A DNA stretch of 64,000 nt. Origin: UPXZ01 sp049840795 (GTDB taxonomy: Bacteria; Bacteroidota; Bacteroidia; Bacteroidales; Paludibacteraceae). Position numbers and translations under genes: made by a program. The notes under the pieces were generated by a model. It searched no databases, had not been told where the DNA came from, and was given only the letters and a program-made list of their open reading frames with translations. The stretch is from contig JASGJK010000033.1 in the NCBI GenBank assembly GCA_049840795.1, positions 31,522 through 95,521 of the forward strand. The letters are read 5' to 3'. Of the stretch, positions 36,920 to 45,598 are shown one piece after another (position 1 is the stretch's first letter; every line of letters starts with the position of its first letter).

Positions 36920-39900
36920 ATGCTAAAAAAACAGTTATCATTTATTTTATTCTCGCTTTTAGGGATAAGTATGACCTTTGCAGAATCAGACGAGACCCGT
37001 TTATTAAGATTTCCGTCCATCTACGGAAATCAAATCGTATTTAGTTACGCTGGCGATTTATATACCGTTTCGGCTGATGGTGGTACAGCTCACAAACTCA
37101 CCAACGACATTGGTTATGAAATGTTTGCCAAATTTTCGCCGGATGGCAGTAAAATTGCATTCACCGCACAATACGATGGAAACACCGAAGTATATGTCAT
37201 ACCGGCTACCGGAGGCTCTCCCCGCAGATTAACATACACCGCCACTTTAGGACGCGATGTAGTTTCAGACAGAATGGGACCCAACAATATTGTAATGGGA
37301 TGGACACCGGACGGAAAAAATATCATTTATAGATCACGCAAGCAAAGTTTTAACGACTTTATCGGACAACTTTTCTCCGTTTCTGCCGATGGGGGAATTT
37401 CATCAGAGCTACCTTTGTCCGAAGGCGGTTTTTGCAGCTATTCGCCGGATGGTAAACAATTAGCGTTCAATCGGGTTTTCCGCGAATTCAGGACGTGGAA
37501 ATACTATCGGGGCGGAATGGCTGACGACATTCGCATTTTTGATACAAATACACACAAAATCAGCAATATAACAAACAACGATGCACAAGATATTTTTCCG
37601 ATGTGGACCGGTGATGAAATTTATTATTTGTCAGACCGCGACCGCACTATGAACTTATTTGTGTACAATACAAAAACAAAAAACACCGAAAAAATAACCA
37701 ATTATACCGAATACGACATTAAATTCCCCAGCATTGGCGGCAATCAAATTGTATTTGAAAACGGAGGTTACATTTACAAACTGAATGCAACAACCAAAAA
37801 AGCGGTCAAAGTTCCGATAAAAGTTGAAAATGATTTTATTTATGCCCGCAATGAATGGCAAGACGCAGCCAAACACGTCACAGACATAGACATTTCGCCA
37901 AACGGAGAAAGAGCGGTATTCTCGGCACGTGGCGAAGTTTTTTCGGTACCTGCAAAAACAGGGATTACATATAACTTGACAAAAACTTCAGGCGTTCACG
38001 AGCGGAGCGCTATTTGGTCGCCCGATGGCAAATATATCGCTTATCTTTCTGATAAAACCGGCGAATTTGAGATTTACATACAGGAGCAAGCAGGCAATAG
38101 CGAACCAATACAACTTACAAAAAATGCCGACACATACAAATTCAGCATTCAATGGTCGCCCGATAGTAAAAAAATTCTTTGGTCTGACAGAAAATTACGT
38201 CTCTGCTACGTGGATATTGACTCCAAAGCGGTCACGACTGTGATCAAAGGCGAGTATGGATTAATTAACTCATACAATTGGTCGCCGGACAGCAAATGGA
38301 TTACCTTCAGTTTAGATGATGAAAACCGCTTTTCAAAAATTGTGGTTTACAATCTCGAAAGCAAACAAACACGAGATATTACAGACAGTTGGTACGATTC
38401 GGGCAATCCTTCGTTCTCGGATGATGGAAAATACATTGTATTTGTCTCCGCCCGCGACTTCAATCCTACATACAGCCAAACTGAATGGAATCACTCGTAT
38501 AACAATATGTCGAAAATCTATCTTGCCATTCTTTCAAAAGAGTCAAAATCACCTTTTGCTCCGGAAAACGATTCGGTAAAAATTGAGACTGAAAAAAAAG
38601 AGCCTGCAAAGCAAGACAAGAAGGAAGTAGCTCCCAAGAAAGACACATCAGTAAAAATTGATTTTGATGACATATCAAACCGTATTATCTCGTTACCACT
38701 AAGTGCTTCTAATTACTACAATGTAAATTGCATCGGCAACAAAGTTTACTACGTGCAATATGGAAATGGACAAGCGGCAAAAATGTATGATTTAGACAAA
38801 AAGAGTGAAACTACTCTTGGTAATTTTAGTTTTGGCATTTCTTCCAATTACAAAAAAATGCTTGTCTCTCAAGGGCAGAAATGGTCTGTAATTGATTTAC
38901 CTTCATCGGAAGTAAAAATAGAAAAGTCCATCGATTTGTCGAATATGCAAGTGTGGGTTGATTATCAAGCCGAATGGAAACAAATTTATGATGAAAGTTG
39001 GCGCCAGATGAGAGATTTTTTTTACGTGGAAAATATGCACGGAGTGGATTGGAAAGCAATGCATGATAAATACGCTGTTTTAGTTCCTTATGTTCGCCAC
39101 CGCGATGATTTAACCTATCTCATAGGAGAATTAATCGGAGAATTGAACATTGGTCACGCCTATGTTAACAGTGGAGACCGCCCCGAGCCTAAGCGGATAA
39201 AAACAGGTTTACTGGGTGCAAAAATCAGCACTGACGCTTCAGGATACTATAAAATCACCAAAATTTTAGACGGAGCTAATTGGAGCAGCACCTTACGTTC
39301 TCCGCTGCAGGCTGTGGGCATAAATGCAAAAGAAGGTGATTTCATCATCGCTATTGATGGAGTTAGTACAAAATCAACAGACGATTTATTTTCGCTTTTA
39401 GTAGGCAAAGCCAACAAAGAAGTAGAAATCAGTCTGAACAGTAAACCATCTGAAACAGGGGCAAAAAAAGTAATTATTACTCCAATTGACGACGAGGCTG
39501 ATTTATACTATTACAATTGGGTACAAAACAATATTCGCAAGGTAAATGAAGCCACCAACGGTGAAATCGGCTACATTCATATTCCCGATATGGGACCCGA
39601 TGGGTTAAATCAGTTTGCCCGCTTGTTTTATCCTCAACTCAATAAAAAAGGACTGATTATTGACGACCGTGGCAATGGAGGTGGAAATGTATCGCCAATG
39701 ATTATTGAACGATTGCAACGTGAAGCACAACGCTCAAACATACGACGCAATTTCACCCATCCTACTCCGGTTCCACAACAAATGTTGTTGGGTCCAAAAG
39801 TGCTATTAATCAATCGTTACTCGGCTTCCGATGGTGATTTATTCCCTTACGCTTTCAAATACTACAAACTGGGAACGGTAATAGGCACTCGCAGCTGGGG

Positions 39901-40171
39901 TGGTGTTGTAGGTATTAGTGGCTCGCTTCCATTTATTGATGGCGCAGATTTACGTAAACCGGAATTTGCTTCTTATTCTTCCGACGAAAGCAAATGGATT
40001 ATCGAAGGACACGGCGTTGACCCTGATGTGGTGTTAGACAATGACCCGTACGAAGAATATAATGGTACCGATACGCAACTTCAAAAAGCTATTGAAACGA
40101 TCAAAGAAAAAGTTAAAACAGAATATAAACCACTACCGGCAGTGCCCAAGGCTCCGGATAAATCGAAGTAA
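36920..40171 (+). CDS. Tricorn-like S41 family protease
   Basis: 1083 residues, secreted (signal peptide LSFILFSLLGISMTFAE). Order of parts: a beta-propeller region with repeated WSPDGK/FSPDGSKIAF blades (about 25-330 and 330-560), a Lys/Glu-rich linker (about 555-580) and a tricorn-type C1 helical domain containing DESWRQMRDFFYVENMHG. A PDZ domain (GVNAKEGDFIIAIDG-type) precedes the S41 core. The nucleophile is Ser970 in YSASDGDLFPYAF and the acidic partner Glu1029 in IIEGHGVDPD. It digests oligopeptides in the periplasm. Intact, with its own promoter and a terminator. Confidence 0.92.
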   Translation: MLKKQLSFILFSLLGISMTFAESDETRLLRFPSIYGNQIVFSYAGDLYTVSADGGTAHKLTNDIGYEMFAKFSPDGSKIAFTAQYDGNTEVYVIPATGGSPRRLTYTATLGRDVVSDRMGPNNIVMGWTPDGKNIIYRSRKQSFNDFIGQLFSVSADGGISSELPLSEGGFCSYSPDGKQLAFNRVFREFRTWKYYRGGMADDIRIFDTNTHKISNITNNDAQDIFPMWTGDEIYYLSDRDRTMNLFVYNTKTKNTEKITNYTEYDIKFPSIGGNQIVFENGGYIYKLNATTKKAVKVPIKVENDFIYARNEWQDAAKHVTDIDISPNGERAVFSARGEVFSVPAKTGITYNLTKTSGVHERSAIWSPDGKYIAYLSDKTGEFEIYIQEQAGNSEPIQLTKNADTYKFSIQWSPDSKKILWSDRKLRLCYVDIDSKAVTTVIKGEYGLINSYNWSPDSKWITFSLDDENRFSKIVVYNLESKQTRDITDSWYDSGNPSFSDDGKYIVFVSARDFNPTYSQTEWNHSYNNMSKIYLAILSKESKSPFAPENDSVKIETEKKEPAKQDKKEVAPKKDTSVKIDFDDISNRIISLPLSASNYYNVNCIGNKVYYVQYGNGQAAKMYDLDKKSETTLGNFSFGISSNYKKMLVSQGQKWSVIDLPSSEVKIEKSIDLSNMQVWVDYQAEWKQIYDESWRQMRDFFYVENMHGVDWKAMHDKYAVLVPYVRHRDDLTYLIGELIGELNIGHAYVNSGDRPEPKRIKTGLLGAKISTDASGYYKITKILDGANWSSTLRSPLQAVGINAKEGDFIIAIDGVSTKSTDDLFSLLVGKANKEVEISLNSKPSETGAKKVIITPIDDEADLYYYNWVQNNIRKVNEATNGEIGYIHIPDMGPDGLNQFARLFYPQLNKKGLIIDDRGNGGGNVSPMIIERLQREAQRSNIRRNFTHPTPVPQQMLLGPKVLLINRYSASDGDLFPYAFKYYKLGTVIGTRSWGGVVGISGSLPFIDGADLRKPEFASYSSDESKWIIEGHGVDPDVVLDNDPYEEYNGTDTQLQKAIETIKEKVKTEYKPLPAVPKAPDKSK

Positions 40172-40193
40172 TTGACATAAAAATATTATAAAA

Positions 40194-40232
40194 AACGATA
40201 CCCGATTCGCAATGTCAGAATCGGGTATCGTT
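40194..40232. terminator. Terminator after the tricorn gene
   Basis: Perfect 15-bp arms AACGATACCCGATTC and its complement GAATCGGGTATCGTT around a nine-base loop, followed by CAATTTTA. Probably shared with the opposing remnant. Confidence 0.85.
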
Positions 40233-40262
40233 CAATTTTAAGTATAATATTTAGCAAAAAAT

Positions 40263-40640
40263 TTATTGGAAATAGATATTGAAAGCGATATTACCATAAT
40301 TGAATTTGCGTAAATTTTGTTCGTCGATGGTAGTACTGTAGAATATCGGAGTAAATTGGTTGGATGTTTGCGAACAATATCCAAAGCCAAAATCCTTACT
40401 TGTTTCTGTAACGTAAGCTACGACAAAAAGAGCACCTTGTGACAGAGATAATGCTATGGCTAAGTTCATATCTGAACTTGTAACCCAAGTTCGGAGGTAT
40501 TATAAGTTTGAGTAACGTAAGTAGGGGTAGCTGTATTTGGGGTTACCGATGACTGTTTCAAAACAGCAAATTGGGTAGTTGAGGTACCGTGCACCTGAAC
40601 TTCAATTGCTGAATGATAAACACACGATATGAATATCGTC
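40263..40640 (-). pseudogene. Remnant of an unidentified protein, C-terminal part
   Basis: Not recognised. The minus strand encodes two adjoining pieces in different frames: SAIEVQVHGTSTTQFAV with LKQSSVTPNTATPTYVTQTY, then DMNLAIALSLSQGALFVVAY and FGFGYCSQTSNQFTPIFYST, ending NIYFQ. Amino-acid use (Thr/Ser/Tyr-rich) looks like real protein rather than noise, but there is no start codon and a stop lies just upstream of 40640. Best read as the decayed 3' end of a secreted-type gene. The rest of the 40172-40789 gap holds only the terminator. Confidence 0.35.
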
Positions 40641-40789
40641 CAAAATTATACTAAATCAGTACACATTTTCACAAACTTTGTCACAATTCAAATCGTTATT
40701 TGAGTTGAAAATATCTGTTTTGCTACAAAAACACAAATTATGGCTCAAACGCATCATAAATTATTTCTGTGATAATTAAGTTGGAACGG

Positions 40790-41260
40790 CTAAATAATTG
40801 CTTTCACTGCGTAAAACAACATAAAACCGGCAGCGGTAAACTTTATAATATTTCCAAAAATCAACCCGACAAAAGATCCAAAACCGGCTTTTAAAGCATG
40901 ATGGGTTTTCTTACCGGAAAGCATTTCACCAATTACCGCACCCACAAAAGGTCCCAATATAATTCCCCATGGTCCGAAAAACAATCCGACAATCATTCCT
41001 ATAAAACTTCCCCACATCCCGTATTTGCTTCCTCCGAATTTTTTCGTGCCCCAAATTGGGATATAATAATCAAGTAACGACACCACTACCGTAATAACCG
41101 CCCAACATATCATAAATTGCAAAGAAAATTGCACGCGGTCACTCAATTGTAATAAAATTAACCCGATGTAACTCAATGGCACACCGGGAATAGCAGGCAA
41201 TACAGTGCCAAGCAAACCTGCAATAACGCAAATAATTCCAAGAACAACGAGTAATTCCAT
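40790..41260 (-). CDS. DUF456-family membrane protein
   Basis: Small inner-membrane protein. Start taken at MELLVVLGIICVIAGLLG (41260), 156 residues, since the 11 codons before it look untranslated. Four or so hydrophobic segments with conserved glycine-rich turns (LPAIPGVPLSYIGLILL, then FFGPWGIILGPFVGAVIGE) define the family. Function unknown; no neighbour gives a hint. A -7 box (41305-41312) is upstream, divergent from the patatin gene. Confidence 0.85.
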   Translation of the reverse strand: MELLVVLGIICVIAGLLGTVLPAIPGVPLSYIGLILLQLSDRVQFSLQFMICWAVITVVVSLLDYYIPIWGTKKFGGSKYGMWGSFIGMIVGLFFGPWGIILGPFVGAVIGEMLSGKKTHHALKAGFGSFVGLIFGNIIKFTAAGFMLFYAVKAII

Positions 41261-41304
41261 TTTTAGACTTAGAATAAACCTGTGAAAACACACTTTATTT
41301 TTTA

Positions 41305-41353
41305 CAAAGATAAAAAGAAACTTTATTTTTGCTGATAAAAATATGTATTTTTG
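41305..41353. promoter_or_regulatory. Divergent promoter region
   Basis: Minus-strand TATCTTTG (41305-41312) for the DUF456 gene and plus-strand TATTTTTG (41346-41353) for the patatin gene, 46 bases before its ATG. -33 spacing is irregular for both. Confidence 0.5.
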
Positions 41354-41398
41354 CGAAACAAATCACATTGCAATCAACTTTTAACACAAACATAAAAT

Positions 41399-42149
41399 AT
41401 GCCCGAGAAACCATATAAAATAGGTGTTGCATTAAGTGGCGGCGGCATCAAAGGACTTTGCCACGCCGGAGTTTTAAAAGCGCTCGAAGAAGCCGGTATC
41501 AAACCCGACATTATCTCAGGTGTGAGTGCCGGCGCAATTGTAGGGGCTCTATACGCCGATGGTTATTCGCCGGAACGAAATTGCTTCATTTTTTGAAGGG
41601 ATGGAATTTCGCAAAATGGCACAGCCACATATTCCTGACGGAGGTTTTTTCAAAATGAACAATTTCGAAAAATTTATGGAAAAAAAACTTCGTGCCCGCA
41701 CATTCGAAGAACTTAAAATACCACTTCGGGTCGTTGCTACCAATTTAGACAAAGGTAAATCGGTTGTTTTCTCCAAAGGCAAACTAATCCCTCCCATCAT
41801 TGGGTCGGCAAGTGTACCGGTACTTTTCTCACCTCGAATAATTGATGGCGATCATTTTGTGGATGGTGGCGTATTTCAAAACTTTCCTGTGAGCACCATC
41901 CGAAAAGAATGTGAAAAGGTCATCGGTATCAACGCCAGTCCGTTAGTAGTTCCAAACACCAAAATGAATGTGGTAAATGTAGCGCAACGGAGCTATCATT
42001 TTATGTTCAAAGCAAATATCTTACATGACAAAGAGCTTTGTGATATACTCATAGAACCTACCGATGTGGCTAATTACGAAATGTTTGATACCCAAAAAAG
42101 CAGAGACATTTTTGAATTAGGATATAATACGGCAAAAAAGATTCTTTAA
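41399..42149 (+). pseudogene. Patatin-like phospholipase (frameshifted)
   Basis: Lipid acyl hydrolase of about 249 residues. As read, the frame ends at 41596. Ignoring the C at 41576 turns SPERNCF into SPEEIASFFEGMEF and joins it to the rest. Oxyanion loop SGGGIKGLCHAGVL (about 13-26), nucleophile Ser43 in GVSAGA and the catalytic Asp in VDGGVFQNFP are all present. No signal peptide, so cytoplasmic or inner-membrane-associated. A single-base insertion, by mutation or read error. Confidence 0.85.
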
Positions 42150-42218
42150 GCAGAATAAAAAAGTGTGAATTATTGCTTGTAAAGAGGATTTATTTCTTAC
42201 AGGTTCAATTATTTTGAC

Positions 42219-42226
42219 TATTTTTG
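42219..42226 (+). promoter_or_regulatory. Aminotransferase promoter -7 box
   Basis: TATTTTTG, 33 bases before the aminotransferase ATG; a weak -33 element at best. Confidence 0.5.
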
Positions 42227-42259
42227 CAACGAATTTGAAACAAAAAACACATTACAACT

Positions 42260-43453
42260 ATGCTTTCAGTATCAGAACGTTTAGCCTCTCTCGCACCTTC
42301 AGCCACGCTCGCTATGTCGCAAAAAAGCAACGAGCTTAAAGCACAAGGAATTGATGTTATTAATCTTAGTGTCGGTGAACCAGATTTCAATACACCGGAT
42401 CATATAAAAGCCGCAGCCAAAAAGGCTATTGATAATAATTTTTCGTTTTATTCGCCGGTTCCGGGTTATCCCGGATTGCGAAAAGCTATCTGCGAAAAAC
42501 TTAAGAAAGAAAATAATCTAGAATATACTCCCGAACAAATTGTATGCTCAAACGGAGCAAAACAATCGGTTTGCAATGTAATTTTAGCCGTAATTGGTAA
42601 AGGTGATGAGGTAATTATCCCGGCGCCATTCTGGGTAAGTTATCCGGAAATGGTGAAAATTGCAGACGGAACAAACGTAATTGTTTCTGCCGGAATAGAC
42701 CAAGATTTTAAAATCACACCGTCACAGTTAGAAGCAGCTATTACCACTAAAAGCAAAGCCATTATTCTCTGCTCGCCTTCAAATCCAACAGGAAGCGTTT
42801 ACACAAAAGACGAATTAAAAGGATTGGCTGATGTTTTAGCAAAATATCCCAATATTGTAATTATTTCAGACGAAATTTACGAACACATTAATTACGGCGG
42901 TTCGCACGAAAGCATTGCCCAGTTTGAAAACGTTCGTGAGCGTGTTGTGATAATCAACGGCGTTTCAAAAGGTTATGCAATGACAGGATGGCGTTTAGGA
43001 TGGATTGCAGCCCCGAAATGGATTGCATCAGCCTGCAACACTTTACAAGGACAATACACTTCAGGATCAAGTTCAATTTCTCAAAAAGCGGCAGAAGCAG
43101 CTTACACCGGTGATCAAAGTTGCGTAAAAGAGATGCAGGTGGCTTTTGAACGCCGGAAAAATTTGGTAGTAAAACTTGCCCGCGAAATTCCGGGATTAAA
43201 AGTAAACGAGCCCAAAGGCGCTTTCTATATTTTCCCTGATTGTTCTGCCTTCTTCGGAAAATCATACAACGGAACTTTTATCAATAATCCGGAAGATTTA
43301 GCGTTATTCCTGCTTGCCGAAGCCCACGTGGCCTGTGTTGGCGGAACCGACTTTGGCGCTCCAGATTGCATCCGTATGTCGTATGCTACTTCCGACGAAA
43401 ATTTAGTAAAAGCATTTGCGTGGATAAAAGAGGCGTTGGGTAAACTACAATAA
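42260..43453 (+). CDS. Class I pyridoxal-phosphate aminotransferase (aspartate aminotransferase type)
   Basis: 397 residues. Transfers amino groups between aspartate or related amino acids and 2-oxoglutarate. PLP Schiff-base Lys237 is in GVSKGYAMTGWRLGW. Other marks are SVGEPDFNTPDH, SNGAKQSVCN, CSPSNPTGSVY, SDEIYEHINYGG and the substrate-binding Arg in CIRMSYA. The overall sequence is the AspB/prephenate-aminotransferase subgroup Ib, so prephenate or aromatic activity is possible. Confidence 0.93.
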   Translation: MLSVSERLASLAPSATLAMSQKSNELKAQGIDVINLSVGEPDFNTPDHIKAAAKKAIDNNFSFYSPVPGYPGLRKAICEKLKKENNLEYTPEQIVCSNGAKQSVCNVILAVIGKGDEVIIPAPFWVSYPEMVKIADGTNVIVSAGIDQDFKITPSQLEAAITTKSKAIILCSPSNPTGSVYTKDELKGLADVLAKYPNIVIISDEIYEHINYGGSHESIAQFENVRERVVIINGVSKGYAMTGWRLGWIAAPKWIASACNTLQGQYTSGSSSISQKAAEAAYTGDQSCVKEMQVAFERRKNLVVKLAREIPGLKVNEPKGAFYIFPDCSAFFGKSYNGTFINNPEDLALFLLAEAHVACVGGTDFGAPDCIRMSYATSDENLVKAFAWIKEALGKLQ

Positions 43454-43527
43454 AACCTCACCCCAACCCTCTCCAAAGGAGAGGGAGAAAAACATATAAA
43501 AGCGAAGTTACGGATGTTGCTTCGTTT
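43454..43527 (+). terminator. Hairpins after the aminotransferase
   Basis: First CCCTCTCC-aaa-GGAGAGGG (about 43468-43486), a short repeat-derived stem of a type seen at other gene ends here, then CGAAG...CTTCG followed by six T near 43527. The second is the more likely terminator. Confidence 0.5.
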
Positions 43528-43594
43528 TTTCAGTTTATAACGAGATTAATTATTCCATATTTCAGAAGTTTTTACGCAAAAAAGTATATTTATT

Positions 43595-43625
43595 TTTGTT
43601 TTTCAGAATAAATACATTATTTTTG
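43595..43625 (+). promoter_or_regulatory. higBA promoter (-33/-7)
   Basis: TTTG (43595-43598), 19 bases, TATTTTTG (43618-43625). Good consensus match, 18 bases before the toxin ATG, leaving a very short leader. Confidence 0.65.
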
Positions 43626-43643
43626 TGCCGATAAAAGAAGAAT

Positions 43644-43938
43644 ATGCATATCATCTCACATAAAAAATTACGTGATTTCTACGAACTGCATCCGGGTGCT
43701 AAAATATCTATTGAACAATGGTATTTTATAACCGAAAATGCCGAATGGAAATGTTTTGCAGATATTAAAAAAGATTTCAATAGTGTTGATGGCATTAGAA
43801 ATCAAAGATATGTATTTAATATTAAAAGGAAATAGCTATCGAATTATTGTTGTAATACAATTTGTTATCGGCAGAATTTATATTCGTTTTGTTGGTACTC
43901 ATACAGAATACGACAAAATTGATTGTAAAATAATATAA
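43644..43938 (+). pseudogene. higB: HigB-type mRNA interferase toxin (frameshifted)
   Basis: RelE/HigB-fold endoribonuclease that cleaves mRNA on the ribosome. The first frame reads MHIISHKKLRDFYELHPG and stops at 43835. Dropping one A from the AAAA at 43824-43827 joins NQRYVFNIKGNSYRIIVVIQF and RFVGTHTEYDKIDCKII, the complete 97-residue family pattern. With the extra A the toxin lacks its C-terminal catalytic strands and would be dead. It precedes the antitoxin by 11 bases, the toxin-first order of HigBA. Confidence 0.85.
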
Positions 43939-43949
43939 AACAACGGACG

Positions 43950-44315
43950 ATGAAAAAAGAAATCAACGAAAATATTTATAATATGGCACTTGCTCGCATT
44001 GAAGAATTGTTGCCATTGGTTTCGGACGAAACATCTACAAATCATCCAAACAGCGTAGAACTTTGTTTAATGTCTGATATTGTAGAAGAGTATGAAAAAC
44101 TTCATTTTCCTATTTCAAAACCCACTTTTAATGAAGTAATTCTGTTGCGTTTGGAAGAAGAAAATATGAAAAAACAGGAATTGGCAAAATCTGTGGGTGT
44201 TTCACCCAGCCGTATCAGCGAGTATATCTCTGGAAAAGCTGAACCTACATTGAAAATTGCACGCTCAATTTGTCAAACATTAGGTATTAAAGCGGAAGTA
44301 GCACTCGGGCTTTAA
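43950..44315 (+). CDS. higA: HigA-type antitoxin, XRE-family
   Basis: 121 residues. The N-terminal half is a helical toxin-binding region (SDIVEEYEKLHFPISKPTF). The C-terminal half is a Cro/C1-type helix-turn-helix (KQELAKSVGVSPSRISEYIS, then GKAEPTLKIARSICQTLG). Neutralises HigB and represses the shared promoter by analogy with studied HigBA pairs. The frame is intact. Confidence 0.88.
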   Translation: MKKEINENIYNMALARIEELLPLVSDETSTNHPNSVELCLMSDIVEEYEKLHFPISKPTFNEVILLRLEEENMKKQELAKSVGVSPSRISEYISGKAEPTLKIARSICQTLGIKAEVALGL

Positions 44316-44354
44316 TCTTTTCACATAAACTCAACTTCCCTCATTGAAATTTGT

Positions 44355-44362
44355 TATCTTTG
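44355..44362 (+). promoter_or_regulatory. pspC promoter -7 box
   Basis: TATCTTTG 28 bases before the ATG at 44391; no clear TTG at -33. Confidence 0.5.
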
Positions 44363-44390
44363 TAAAAGTTCATTACCAAATTTTATTTTT

Positions 44391-44627
44391 ATGGAAAACA
44401 AAAAACTTGTTCGTCCTCTAAACGATGTAAAAATTGCCGGAGTTTGTGCCGGAATTGCTAATTTTATAGGCATTGATCCTACTTTAGTCAGGGTTATTTA
44501 TGCCGTTTTTTGTTTTATAACTATTGGTACAGGTATCTTAATTTATCTGTTGCTAATGCTGATAATACCTAAAGAAGAAGTATCAACCGCAAGCACTACG
44601 CCGTCAGAGACTAAAAAAACAGAGTAA
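44391..44627 (+). CDS. PspC-domain small membrane protein
   Basis: 78 residues. PspC signature VKIAGVCAGIANFIGIDPTL with VRVIYAVF, then one membrane helix (ITIGTGILIYLLLMLIIP) and a short polar tail. Members are envelope-stress or putative stress-responsive regulators. No Psp system genes nearby, so the role here is open. Followed eight bases later by the PHP phosphatase gene. Confidence 0.88.
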   Translation: MENKKLVRPLNDVKIAGVCAGIANFIGIDPTLVRVIYAVFCFITIGTGILIYLLLMLIIPKEEVSTASTTPSETKKTE

Positions 44628-44635
44628 TTTATTCG

Positions 44636-45460
44636 ATGAATTTTCGCACTAATTACCACAGCCACAATATTTTCTGCGATGGGCGAGCCACAATGGACGA
44701 TTTTGTGCGATTTGCTATTGCTAAAGGGCTAAAGAAATATGGCTTTTCCTCACATTCACCGTTGCCGTTTCACACTTCGTGGAATATGGATTTGGACAAT
44801 CTGCCTTACTTCAAAGCTGAATTTTACAGGCTGAAAGAAAAATATAAAAACGAAATTGAATTATCCATCGGTTTGGAAATGGATTATATACACAACGTTT
44901 TTGGGGCAAATAATAATACGCTGTATTCTACCGATGATTTAGATTATAAAATCAGTTCCATTCATTATCTTGATCCGCTCCCCGAGGGTGGTTTCTTTTG
45001 TGTTGACGGCAATTTTTTCGATTTTCAGAAAAATCTAAAAATTCTTTATAACAATGATATAAAAGAAGTTGCAAGACGTTTTTTTGAAATAAGCCGTGCG
45101 ATGATTGAACAGGGCGGATTTGATATTGTTGGACATTTGGATAAAATTTCATTGAACGGAGGAAAATGTGAAGGATTTGACATCAAAGAAAAAGGATATT
45201 TTCAATCGGTTGCGGATTTATTACAATTAATCAAAGACAAAGGATATATCTTGGAAATCAACACCAAATCATTTCTCGAAAAAGGTTTTACGTATCCTAA
45301 TGAACAGTTTTTTCCGTTGATAAACGAATTAAAAATTCCAATTATCGTAACGTCCGATTGTCATTATCCCGATAAAATTACCGATGGATTTGAGCAAGTT
45401 TACAAATCATTAAAAAAAGCCGGATTTAAAAGAACTGATGGAATTAGAGATGCCCCCTAA
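44636..45460 (+). CDS. PHP-domain histidinol-phosphatase family protein
   Basis: 274 residues. PHP metal motifs: NYHSHNIFCDG with the first His pair, SSHSPLP, SIGLEMDYIH, FDIVGHLDKI and TSDCHYPDKI near the end. The pattern fits HisK-type histidinol phosphatases, which remove phosphate from histidinol phosphate, although related PHP proteins act on other phosphoesters. No other his genes are adjacent. The stop codon and last two residues (Ala-Pro) come from an inverted repeat that begins at 45452, so the native C-terminus may have been altered. Confidence 0.85.
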   Translation: MNFRTNYHSHNIFCDGRATMDDFVRFAIAKGLKKYGFSSHSPLPFHTSWNMDLDNLPYFKAEFYRLKEKYKNEIELSIGLEMDYIHNVFGANNNTLYSTDDLDYKISSIHYLDPLPEGGFFCVDGNFFDFQKNLKILYNNDIKEVARRFFEISRAMIEQGGFDIVGHLDKISLNGGKCEGFDIKEKGYFQSVADLLQLIKDKGYILEINTKSFLEKGFTYPNEQFFPLINELKIPIIVTSDCHYPDKITDGFEQVYKSLKKAGFKRTDGIRDAP

Positions 45461-45594
45461 CCCCCTAAAAGGGGGAATTATCTTGGGTTAATAAATCTCT
45501 AATATAATCAAAATATTTAACCATATATTCGGAGAATTTATCCTAAATAATCTAAAAACAAAACACCAATTCCCCCTTTAGGGGGTTAGGGGGC
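45452..45594. repeat. 143-bp inverted-repeat element
   Basis: Arms: left 45452-45479 reads GCCCCCTAACCCCC, a short spacer, then GGGGGAATT; right 45568-45594 is AATTCCCCC through GGGGGTTAGGGGGC, its near-exact complement. The two arms are about 88 bases apart. Runs over the 3' end of the PHP gene and stops five bases before uvrB. A shortened piece of similar sequence (CTTTCAGGGGGCAAGGGGGC) lies at about 51607-51627, just before hisS. Confidence 0.7.
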
Positions 45595-45598
45595 AGAT

